Source: Candidatus Obscuribacterales bacterium
GTDB lineage: Bacteria; Cyanobacteriota; Vampirovibrionia; Obscuribacterales; Obscuribacteraceae
Assembly (NCBI GenBank): GCA_019747875.1
Contig: JAIEQI010000088.1
Coordinates: 1 to 38,384 of the forward strand
Direction: 5' to 3'
Length of the DNA: 38,384 bases
Under the pieces are notes generated by a model. The model was not told the DNA's origin, did not search any database, and saw only the letters and a program-made list of their open reading frames with translations. Both the position numbers and the translations under genes were made by a program. The stretch's first letter is position 1; every line of letters starts with the position of its first letter. Shown here in pieces: positions 14,119 through 20,945 of the stretch.

Positions 14119-14296
14119 GAGCAGTCGCAAGTGCCCGGTCACAGGCAAGCTCTGCCACGACAGCGAGTGGGTTGCGCTGAACTTTAAGACCTTGTGGAGT
14201 TGGCTACGAAAGTTGCTAGACGCGGATATCTTAAACGCTTACTTGTGCGAGCACTGCAACTGGTGGCACCTTGGGAGGAGTCGGAGAAGGAAATGA
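14108..14296 (+). CDS. Small zinc-binding protein
   Basis: This product has 62 residues. CPVTGKLCHDSEWVA near the N-terminus and AYLCEHCNWWHLGRSRRRK at the C-terminus give a four-Cys plus His pattern, with a helix (WSWLRKLLDADI) between. The C-x-x-C-x-x-W-H-x-G ending is common in short phage proteins of unknown role. It overlaps both neighbours by a few bases. Confidence 0.65.
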   Translation: MKSESSRKCPVTGKLCHDSEWVALNFKTLWSWLRKLLDADILNAYLCEHCNWWHLGRSRRRK

Positions 14297-14490
14297 GGCT
14301 GCGAACTTTTCGAAAATTACGAAAGATTCTAAACAGAATGAGGGACTTGGAGGAAAGGGTGCAGCAATTAGAACATGCACTAGCGAGCCTAGCAAACGAA
14401 GTCGAAGCGAATGCGCCATTCGTTTCCCATGGCTACGGGTGCAAGTGTGGTGATGTGGATTGTGATGGAGACTGGGCTGACCCGCGTTAG
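14293..14490 (+). CDS. Short coiled-coil protein
   Basis: This product has 65 residues. A basic N-terminus (MRLRTFRKLRKILNRM) leads into a coiled coil (DLEERVQQLEHALASLANEV), and the tail is Cys/Asp-rich (YGCKCGDVDCDGDWADPR), a possible metal-binding loop. The start overlaps the upstream stop (ATGA). No family is recognised. Confidence 0.6.
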   Translation: MRLRTFRKLRKILNRMRDLEERVQQLEHALASLANEVEANAPFVSHGYGCKCGDVDCDGDWADPR

Positions 14491-14502
14491 AGGAGAGTAA
14501 TT

Positions 14503-14979
14503 GTGAGTAGCAAGAAACCAGGGTGGAAGTTATACCTCAAGAGGTCTGACGGTTCTATGTTGGACTGGGATGGAGCATATCAGGACGTCACGGACTACGG
14601 AAAACCTGTGTGTAACCCTGCTTGCGTACGCGAAGGTTGTAATTCATATAGTTGCCGTGATGATAAAAATGGCTGGCTATGTAGTGCCTACCCCGACAAG
14701 AGAATCGTTCCAAAGGAAGAATTGTACGAAATCAAGGATGCTGATTTTACGATCGAGGCAGAGATGAAATTTGCAGGCTATTATCGCGGGCGTTCTGCCG
14801 CTGGTTTTTATCTCAAAGATATAAAGACTGGTGCTACCTACGTAATTAGAATGGCTTGCTTAGATGATTTGCTTCGGAGTGAGATTAATATAGTAAACGG
14901 TCAAATTAAGGGTAGATGGGGCTTTTTGAAAACAGGCGCTAATTACTCCATCAAGTGGCTGGGTCAACAGGCAAGTTGA
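14503..14979 (+). CDS. Hypothetical protein, last gene before the terminator
   Basis: This product has 158 residues, from GTG after GAGGAGAG. The N-terminal half has a Cys cluster (CNPACVREGCNSYSC...C). The C-terminal half contains FAGYYRGRSAAGFYLKDIKTG, MACLDDLLRS and GRWGFLKTGANYSIKWL, a beta-rich module with a conserved-looking R-G-R-S-A-A motif that I recall from phage proteins of unknown function. It ends about 60 bases before an intrinsic terminator, closing the second block of small genes. Confidence 0.68.
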   Translation: MSSKKPGWKLYLKRSDGSMLDWDGAYQDVTDYGKPVCNPACVREGCNSYSCRDDKNGWLCSAYPDKRIVPKEELYEIKDADFTIEAEMKFAGYYRGRSAAGFYLKDIKTGATYVIRMACLDDLLRSEINIVNGQIKGRWGFLKTGANYSIKWLGQQAS

Positions 14980-15038
14980 CCTGCTACCATATTCGGTATT
15001 AAGAGTTTTCCTCTGCCTTTCAGAGAAGCCAACAAGAG

Positions 15039-15073
15039 CCCTTCAGGTCCGGCATAGCCTGAGGGGTTTTTGT
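15039..15073 (+). terminator. Intrinsic terminator
   Basis: CCCTTCAGG (15039-15047) pairs with CCTGAGGGG (15058-15066) apart from one G-T wobble, with a 10-base loop, and is followed by TTTTTGTTT. It ends transcription of the small-gene block on the + strand. Confidence 0.85.
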
Positions 15074-15080
15074 TTGCAAT

Positions 15081-15117
15081 AAAAAACGCCCAACGGGTGG
15101 CACTCCGAGGGGCGTTT
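15081..15117 (-). terminator. Minus-strand intrinsic terminator-like hairpin
   Basis: AAACGCCC (15084-15091) pairs perfectly with GGGCGTTT (15110-15117). Read on the minus strand the stem is followed by a run of six T (the A run at 15081-15086), the proper layout of a terminator for leftward transcription. On the + strand no T tract follows beyond the stem. Confidence 0.6.
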
Positions 15118-15120
15118 GCA

Positions 15121-15149
15121 GCGGTAACTGCTATCTATAATGCTACCGC
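15121..15149 (+). promoter_or_regulatory. TATAAT within a GCGGTA/TACCGC inverted repeat
   Basis: TATAAT at 15136-15141 lies inside GCGGTA (15121-15126) and TACCGC (15144-15149). GCGGTA occurs again at 15213. A -35 is not convincing (TTGCAG is only 14 bases away). As the only gap ahead of the structural genes, this is the expected place for a late promoter with an operator. Confidence 0.35.
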
Positions 15150-15234
15150 GGGCGGTGAGCCACACAAGACCCCTATGTACAATGCTTAGCTAGTCGCTGT
15201 ATGCTCAGCTTAGCGGTAGTTGTGGAGGTATGGT

Positions 15235-15576
15235 TTGGTCGCGGTACTAGAAGTGGTGCCTAAGGTGTCTGATGACGGCGAGACTCATACAGGAAATTCT
15301 CCGAGGCTAAGACCCGAGGATTGCTTTTTCTACGACTGTGGGCTCAAGAATCTGGCAGCTTTCGTGATAGTAGCAGCAGTTGAGGACGCTAGTAAGCTCC
15401 AAGAACGTCGATTGGATCACCAACCATTTAAAGGCGAGCATTGTCCGTGTCGAGACTGTGCCGAAACGAAATTACTAGCCTGGCTCTACTCCGATCGCTT
15501 CGAATTGTGGTGTTGGGCTATTGATATTGACCCGATGGATATCGAAACAAGGTTGTGTGAGTTAATCGATGGATGA
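15235..15576 (+). CDS. Small hypothetical protein, first of the late block
   Basis: This product has 113 residues. TTG at 15235 is chosen because GGAGG lies six bases upstream; a TTG at 15220 lies before that site, and the ATG at 15230 is in a frame that stops at once. It has a Cys/His cluster (CFFYDCG, EHCPCRDCAETK), then YSDRFELWCWAIDIDPMDI and ETRLCEL, a helix-turn pattern often seen in small phage DNA-binding or terminase-associated proteins. No firm family can be given. Confidence 0.6.
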   Translation: MVAVLEVVPKVSDDGETHTGNSPRLRPEDCFFYDCGLKNLAAFVIVAAVEDASKLQERRLDHQPFKGEHCPCRDCAETKLLAWLYSDRFELWCWAIDIDPMDIETRLCELIDG

Positions 15577-16378
15577 GAATGTAGTAAATATCGACACTTC
15601 CCGCAGTAAATCACTGTGTGAGTGGGTTCGTGAGGACGGCTACAAGTGCCGAGCCCCGAAGCAACGTAATCGTTTGTACTGCATTCATCACCCGCCAGAA
15701 AGCGTAAAAGATATGCAACTGCTGGCGGCAAAGCAAAACCTACAGATTCCTGCTGGCACACCTAACACTCCGGCTGGATTGATGGACTTGAAGCTTGAAA
15801 CATATGATGACGTTGTTCGCTGGAAAAAAGACATCGTTGTAATGGTCGGAACCGGCCAAATGTCGGCGACCATGGCTGAGCAAATCCACAAACTGCTTAC
15901 CAGCTTAGCCCAAGAAATGGAACGTAGGGATAAGGCTGATCCGGACAAGTTATCGAAACGAATCTTCTCAGCGGAGGCTGCAATAAAAGCAGCTCAACAG
16001 ATGACTGGCGAGCAAGCTGCAAAGATATTGCTTTCTGGAAACTTCCTCGACTTCCTTCAGACCGCAGGGAAAACCATCGACGTTACGCCCATAAGAGTGG
16101 AGACGGTCGAAGAAAAGCAAGAATTACGGAAAGAGGTCTTCAAGCAACCACCTGCCACCATCGAACAGCTGAAAGATAAAGTGCAAGCAGAGCAACGAAT
16201 GGATAGGTGGAAGGATAAGATCCGCGAAATTACAAACGGAAAGTTACGGGAAGGAGATGAGTTTGAGCGAAACACAAGAGAAGTCGATACCCCAACAAGA
16301 GATGAAGTTTCAGCTCCTGAGAGTGACCTTGAGGCATTTATCCGAGCTGTCCCCCGACAAAAGCCAGAAGACTGTTGA
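15569..16378 (+). CDS. Hypothetical protein with N-terminal zinc motif
   Basis: This product has 269 residues. Residues 17-41 read C-x9-C-x10-C-x-H-H, a short zinc motif of the 'GxxC...YCxxH' type. The rest is mostly helical (MSATMAEQIHKLLTSLAQEM, KRIFSAEAAIKAAQQMTGEQ) with a charged C-terminus. It starts the late block ahead of the GNAT and ejection-type genes. A small terminase subunit is possible, since none is otherwise visible, but the sequence does not prove it. Its end overlaps the next gene by 122 bases. Confidence 0.7.
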   Translation: MDENVVNIDTSRSKSLCEWVREDGYKCRAPKQRNRLYCIHHPPESVKDMQLLAAKQNLQIPAGTPNTPAGLMDLKLETYDDVVRWKKDIVVMVGTGQMSATMAEQIHKLLTSLAQEMERRDKADPDKLSKRIFSAEAAIKAAQQMTGEQAAKILLSGNFLDFLQTAGKTIDVTPIRVETVEEKQELRKEVFKQPPATIEQLKDKVQAEQRMDRWKDKIREITNGKLREGDEFERNTREVDTPTRDEVSAPESDLEAFIRAVPRQKPEDC

Positions 16379-17039
16379 GAAGGTCTATGAATGGGTAAAC
16401 AAGTTCGAAAATGAACTGTCAGAGATGATGTATTACGGACTCGACGACAAAGACCTCCCCCCGGGTGCAAGTTACAAGAGTACTCTGTTCAGTAAACTTG
16501 ACTACACCGAGTTATTCTTGGGTGTACTTGAGGACAAACTCTTGGCCGCATTTTGGTTGATACCGACGGAGACACCAGGCCGGCAGTGGCAAATGATGCC
16601 ATGGGCAGTATCGAGCCATTGGAACTTCGAAGAGTTTGTCGAGGGCGTGAGTCGCTATTGCTTCGACAAGCTGGGGCTAGTCAAAATTCAAGTTAAGCTT
16701 GGTATGGATCTTGAAGAATGCGAGAAGCCCTTTGAAATGCAGTGCTTCTTGCGTGCAGGCTTCGAAGTCTCAGGTTGTTTGAAGGCTGATCGTTTGCGCG
16801 GCGGTGCCTTGGCAGATATGCTCTTATTAGAGCGGATCAACCCGGCACTACTGCCGGTGCCTAAGGAGAGCCCGAATGTTACCAGCAGGAACAATTACGC
16901 AGAAGCTGCCGAGCGGATTGGTCGTCGACTTATCGAATCAGCCAAACAACTCTATATTTATGGGCTTGTCTGGAAACAACGACTTTCTAAGTGGCTTGCA
17001 CCCAAATGCCGAAAAGACGATAAACCTCGTAGGCTTTAA
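16257..17039 (+). CDS. GNAT-like protein in virion module
   Basis: This product has about 260 residues. The core LFLGVLEDKLLAAFWLIPTE, a long helix (FVEGVSRYCFDKLGLVKIQV) and CFLRAGFEVSGCLKADRLRG followed by DMLLLER have the strand-helix-strand order and 'AGF-x-x-x-G' ending of GNAT acetyltransferases. Such proteins recur in the internal-virion region of T7-like phages. Start uncertainty: the ATG at 16257 directly abuts AAGGAG, so TTG at 16263 is better spaced. Overlaps with both neighbours are long (122 and 164 bases). The C-terminus after about 210 is helical and may be partly incidental. Confidence 0.65.
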   Translation: MSLSETQEKSIPQQEMKFQLLRVTLRHLSELSPDKSQKTVEKVYEWVNKFENELSEMMYYGLDDKDLPPGASYKSTLFSKLDYTELFLGVLEDKLLAAFWLIPTETPGRQWQMMPWAVSSHWNFEEFVEGVSRYCFDKLGLVKIQVKLGMDLEECEKPFEMQCFLRAGFEVSGCLKADRLRGGALADMLLLERINPALLPVPKESPNVTSRNNYAEAAERIGRRLIESAKQLYIYGLVWKQRLSKWLAPKCRKDDKPRRL

Positions 17040-17469
17040 CTCCTGGGTCGCTCCGGAAATGCGTGCGGCTGCAGAAGCTGCGCAAAACAGATTTAGGCAA
17101 GAGCAAGTAGATCCTGCTGTCGCTAATGTGAGAGCTGCGACCGAGCAAATGGGTATGACGAACTCGACCTTCGGGCAAACTCAACTCAATCAACTGAGGA
17201 ACTCAGGCCAAATGAACGAACAAGAGCAGGCGATGGCTGCTCGATACGGTTACAGTCCTGCGTTGAATGCGGCGATGAATCGAAACACCGGGTTTGGTGC
17301 TGCTATGGCGAGATATGCAATGATGGGCGGGCGAACTAGCCCACAAGCAACGAGACTGGCACCGCGAATGATGGCACCCAGCCGAGTCCCGACGAATGCT
17401 TCGGGTAGTTTTGGTGGCATCATGCAATCCTTTATTGATGACACGCCGTTAGATTCATACGGCTATTAA
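16876..17469 (+). CDS. Virion-type protein with NSTFG motif (copy 1)
   Basis: This product has 197 residues, with AAGGAG before the ATG. The centre is helical and Ala/Gln-rich: MRAAAEAAQNRFRQEQVDP, then GMTNSTFGQTQLNQL. The same GM-x-NSTFG-x-x-QL-x-x-L motif occurs in the next protein. The second half is rich in Met, Arg and Ala. Helical Ala/Gln-rich proteins placed before a very large protein are typical internal-virion (gp14-like) components; the role is inferred from context. Confidence 0.7.
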   Translation: MLPAGTITQKLPSGLVVDLSNQPNNSIFMGLSGNNDFLSGLHPNAEKTINLVGFNSWVAPEMRAAAEAAQNRFRQEQVDPAVANVRAATEQMGMTNSTFGQTQLNQLRNSGQMNEQEQAMAARYGYSPALNAAMNRNTGFGAAMARYAMMGGRTSPQATRLAPRMMAPSRVPTNASGSFGGIMQSFIDDTPLDSYGY

Positions 17470-17482
17470 GAGGGAACCGACC

Positions 17483-18094
17483 ATGGGACAAATGCCTTTC
17501 TGGCTACCTACGCCATCAGCAAATCCGCTAGCTGACATACAGCAGATCCTTGCACTGATGCCTCAGGCACCTGCTGACAATGGAGTAGCTGCATACATGA
17601 ATGAAGTAAATCGCCAGGTCGCCGAAGAACGCGCACGACTGATGCGTGCGGGAATGGAAAACAGCACTTTTGGAGCATCGCAGTTAGCAGCACTGCAAGC
17701 TGAAGGAGCTAGGGGCGCTGCGGACATTGCACAACAACAGGCAGGACGAGCTCACCAAGCAAACATGGATCGCTGGAGGATGGCCGCCGACATCTACGAA
17801 ACGACCCAGCGGTACAAGCCGAAAGTAAGCGAAGCCTTCGACGCGGAAACTGGTGCCACCGCCAAGCCTCAAGCAAAGAAGACGGATAGTATTGGAAGTA
17901 GGCTTCTTAACTTCGCGATAGACACAGGTGTTCGCTCGATACCGTATGTAGCACCAGCTGTCACTCGAACAGTTAAAAATGTGCTTTTCGGTGGTATCAA
18001 TCCGAAGCCTCAGACACTCGGTAGCGGACTGCAAGGTCCAATGCAACCTCAACCTTACAACAGACCACCATGGTACAACGGAGGCTGGCCATAA
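17483..18094 (+). CDS. Virion-type protein with NSTFG motif (copy 2)
   Basis: This product has 203 residues, starting after AGAGGGAA. It contains helix AAYMNEVNRQVAEERARLMR, then GMENSTFGASQLAALQAEGA and a further Ala/Gln helix, matching the motif of the preceding protein. A hydrophobic patch (SIPYVAPAVTRTVKNVLFGG) lies near 150-170. The C-terminus is Pro/Gln/Trp-rich. It is probably an ejection or internal-virion protein related by duplication to its neighbour. Confidence 0.7.
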   Translation: MGQMPFWLPTPSANPLADIQQILALMPQAPADNGVAAYMNEVNRQVAEERARLMRAGMENSTFGASQLAALQAEGARGAADIAQQQAGRAHQANMDRWRMAADIYETTQRYKPKVSEAFDAETGATAKPQAKKTDSIGSRLLNFAIDTGVRSIPYVAPAVTRTVKNVLFGGINPKPQTLGSGLQGPMQPQPYNRPPWYNGGWP

Positions 18095-18993
18095 TGCGAT
18101 ACAACCCATTGGGCGCAGGTGAAGACTACTACGATGGTAGGTCTAACGCGTTTGTACCAGAGAACACATGGCTGTCCAAAGACCAAGCATTAATGGCGAT
18201 GCAACGCCAACACAACGATGGAATGGCCCGCGCTACTCAGCAATATAATCAAGGTTTCATCACGGCTCCGATGCTACAGACACTGCACGGAGTTATGGCG
18301 AATCAGCGCCTCACAGCCGCGGCAAGCTTGAATTTTAACGGAATGAATTCGAACTGGCTCAACACGGCGGCCGCACGTAGAAACATTTCAGGTTATGGGG
18401 CTCCGTTCGAACTGCGTAGCTGGTCGATCGGCAGTGGTGGTGGTGGAGAGGATTACGATGACGAGCCTGCTCCATCACCCCGCGCACCTATGCGGAGTGG
18501 CTCACCATTCAGACCCTGGAATCCGGACGGTCTACCAACACAATGGGGAAAGTGGGCGCCGAGTAACGCGCACCAAGCAAGATTTCCTGGGCTTGCTCAT
18601 GAGAGTCAGGAAGGCATCAGAAATCTGACTCCTTCGATTCCTCCGAAGGGTCGAATCGCCCCGATTGAACCGACTACTGATGGACATCCAGCTTATCAAT
18701 TGCAGGAAATGCGAAACAGTATTCGCCAACGAGTACAGAACCAAGACATGGCAATTCCTCGATACTTGATGCCAGGAGCCAGAGCTTCGACAGGAGGTAA
18801 TTATGTTGCTTACGAAACCAGGAACGCCGAAATGGATTCATTGCCAATGTTTGGAGAGGATCCGGGTCCTCCAAAGATCTATCAAGAAGACGATGACAAG
18901 TTTATCTTCGGACCCTATACTCCACCATCCCCTCCAAAACTGAAGTCAGTTAAAGGACCGCTGAAAATAATGCAACAAACAAGGTGGACATAA
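18094..18993 (+). CDS. Probable virion protein, Gly/Pro-rich
   Basis: This product has 299 residues. The ATG at 18094 overlaps the previous stop (TAATG) and has GGAGG eight bases before it, so it is preferred to the ATG at 18070. The N-terminal 110 residues are helical (DQALMAMQRQHNDGMARATQ, MLQTLHGVMANQRLTAAASL). The rest is rich in Pro, Gly, Ser and acidic residues (SGGGGEDYDDEPAPSPRAP) and looks disordered. It is not recognised; the setting in the ejection-protein block suggests a virion role. Confidence 0.65.
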   Translation: MRYNPLGAGEDYYDGRSNAFVPENTWLSKDQALMAMQRQHNDGMARATQQYNQGFITAPMLQTLHGVMANQRLTAAASLNFNGMNSNWLNTAAARRNISGYGAPFELRSWSIGSGGGGEDYDDEPAPSPRAPMRSGSPFRPWNPDGLPTQWGKWAPSNAHQARFPGLAHESQEGIRNLTPSIPPKGRIAPIEPTTDGHPAYQLQEMRNSIRQRVQNQDMAIPRYLMPGARASTGGNYVAYETRNAEMDSLPMFGEDPGPPKIYQEDDDKFIFGPYTPPSPPKLKSVKGPLKIMQQTRWT

Positions 18994-20943
18994 ATGGCCA
19001 ATCAGAGCTGGAAAAAACCACTAGCATTTCTACCATCGGTAGGACCTCTTGCCGGAGGATCACCTCCGCCAGGACCGCCTGGACTTTCGCGCGGGCACAC
19101 TGACTGGGTAGAAGACGACGAGCCTATGGTTCCACCTATTCCCCGCAAGCGTCCATACATACCTTTGATTCCGCAATATGACGAGCAAGAGATAGCACCT
19201 CCAGTGGCGCCATCGTTAATGCAAGCAAGCAGAGATTGGGCAGTTTCAGGTGAATACGCACAACCATCTCAAGTACCACTTATACCTCGTACTCCGATAC
19301 TAAAGGGTGGCATGGAAACCGATCATGATCTGGTTCTGAACCCCCAGGTGTTAGATCACTGGGGGCGGCCGCTCAAGCTTCCTCCACGCATAGCTCCACA
19401 AGTAACAGGTCCTGATGGTAGACAGTATTCTCTCCTTCCACGAGTAGACAGAAGCGAGATTCCGCTTCCGAATGTTCCGCCAGCAGATGAAACTGGACAG
19501 ATATTTCCATCAATGCCAACCGAGCAGACTGCTCCTGAACTTAGGGGACCGATGGAGGAACTCAATCCTTATCAGGTAATGGAACAACAAGCACGCAAAC
19601 AGCGGCAATATGACTTAGCCAACTTAGCGCTGCAAGGCAATCGCAACGCGTACGGGCTTCTACTTCAGGAACTGGACCCACCCGAAATTGAGGACATCTT
19701 CAACAAGCTAAGCCAGATTCCTGCTGACAGAAGCTTTCAGATGCCAGCGCAACTGCCACCGGAATTGATACCGCAAGTAGCACCAACACCAGGAGCAGAT
19801 GGGTTATTGCCTTATGCTCCTATTCCGCAGTTTCCCCAACAAGCACCGGATGCAAACTTGATGCCTCCGCCCTCGCAGCCTCAGCAACCTCCTAACATTC
19901 AAGACCGAATTAGCTCCACGTTCGGTAACATGCTCGACATGTACAATGCCGCACAACAAGGGCAACTTCAGACACTTGGACAACGGCAACGCAGGTCGGG
20001 CTGGCAAAAGTTTGTGCGAGACTTTGTAGCTCCTGGCGTGGCCGCATGGCGTCCAGAATCAGCTGACAGCATGGCTGGCATTCAGAAAAACATGGATGCG
20101 GAATTGGCTTACACGGACAAGCTTCGGATGAATCCGCGTGACTACTTAGGTGACTTGCTTCGATTTGGTAATCTATGGCAAGCAACGGATCCTGCAAGTC
20201 TGAAGGCTCAGCAAGCGGCAGCTAAGTTGGCAGAAACACAGGCTTATCACGACAGCTTACAAAACAAGTGGTCAAATGATGCCAATTGGAAAAATCAAAA
20301 GTTAAACGAAGTTGACAAGCCTCGCATGGAGAGCCAAAACAAGCGACGTGAAGTCCAAAACGAAACTGATCGCGCGAAGATTCAACAAGGATGGAACAGG
20401 ATTCGCCAAGCTCAAGAAGGTCTAAGTTATCGAGGACAGGACTTGATGCGGAAACAATCTGAAGCCTTGCATCGAATGGCTACCGCTACAACTCCACAAG
20501 ACAAAGCTAAAGCGGCCGAGTTGGTGGCTCAGGCTAAAGCTGAGACACATAAGTTTGCGATCGCGAAAGCAATGACACAGACCTACACAACTTCGGATGG
20601 TGAAGAACATCTCAAGTATCCCGAGTTAAGGGGAGCTTACCCGCAAATCGCAAAAGAGTTCGGGTTACTTGATGAAAAGAAGCCAGGAGAGACTGAAGGA
20701 CAAGATGACTCCGATGGTTTTGATTTAGGCAGAGAAGTACAAAAAGCGTGGGGTGGGATGTGGAACGCATTAGGTGGGCAACAAGCTCAGCCAGCCGCTC
20801 CAAGCAAGCCAGCCCCAGTGTCAGCACCGAAAGCTCCAAAACAATCTGCACCAGTTGCTAATAAGCCAGTTCAAAAACCAAAGCTATCAAAAGCACAATT
20901 GGTGGAGCAATTGAAGGCTAGAGGTTACAAGGTAGGAGGCTAG
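18994..20943 (+). CDS. Probable internal-virion protein, Pro-rich then coiled coil
   Basis: This product has 649 residues. Residues 1-310 are very Pro-rich with repeated P-x-x-P and IPQ/LIP patterns (KRPYIPLIPQYDEQ, LPPELIPQVAPTPG). A central part (RSGWQKFVRDFVAPGVAAWR) leads to a long charged helix region (350-520; QAAAKLAETQAYHDSL, NKRREVQNETDRAKIQ). The C-terminus is Ala/Pro/Lys-rich, ending KAQLVEQLKARGYKVGG. Its place directly before the 1396-residue protein matches gp15-type ejection proteins, but sequence similarity is not apparent. Confidence 0.65.
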   Translation: MANQSWKKPLAFLPSVGPLAGGSPPPGPPGLSRGHTDWVEDDEPMVPPIPRKRPYIPLIPQYDEQEIAPPVAPSLMQASRDWAVSGEYAQPSQVPLIPRTPILKGGMETDHDLVLNPQVLDHWGRPLKLPPRIAPQVTGPDGRQYSLLPRVDRSEIPLPNVPPADETGQIFPSMPTEQTAPELRGPMEELNPYQVMEQQARKQRQYDLANLALQGNRNAYGLLLQELDPPEIEDIFNKLSQIPADRSFQMPAQLPPELIPQVAPTPGADGLLPYAPIPQFPQQAPDANLMPPPSQPQQPPNIQDRISSTFGNMLDMYNAAQQGQLQTLGQRQRRSGWQKFVRDFVAPGVAAWRPESADSMAGIQKNMDAELAYTDKLRMNPRDYLGDLLRFGNLWQATDPASLKAQQAAAKLAETQAYHDSLQNKWSNDANWKNQKLNEVDKPRMESQNKRREVQNETDRAKIQQGWNRIRQAQEGLSYRGQDLMRKQSEALHRMATATTPQDKAKAAELVAQAKAETHKFAIAKAMTQTYTTSDGEEHLKYPELRGAYPQIAKEFGLLDEKKPGETEGQDDSDGFDLGREVQKAWGGMWNALGGQQAQPAAPSKPAPVSAPKAPKQSAPVANKPVQKPKLSKAQLVEQLKARGYKVGG

Positions 20944-20945
20944 AC

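Noticed and set aside
16251..16263. ATG at 16257 as the certain start of the GNAT-like gene
   Set aside because: It touches the AAGGAG with no spacer. TTG at 16263 is better spaced, so the start is left as uncertain.
18070..18093. Earlier ATG for the gene ending at 18993
   Set aside because: The ATG at 18094 has GGAGG at proper spacing and overlaps the previous stop; the earlier one has neither.
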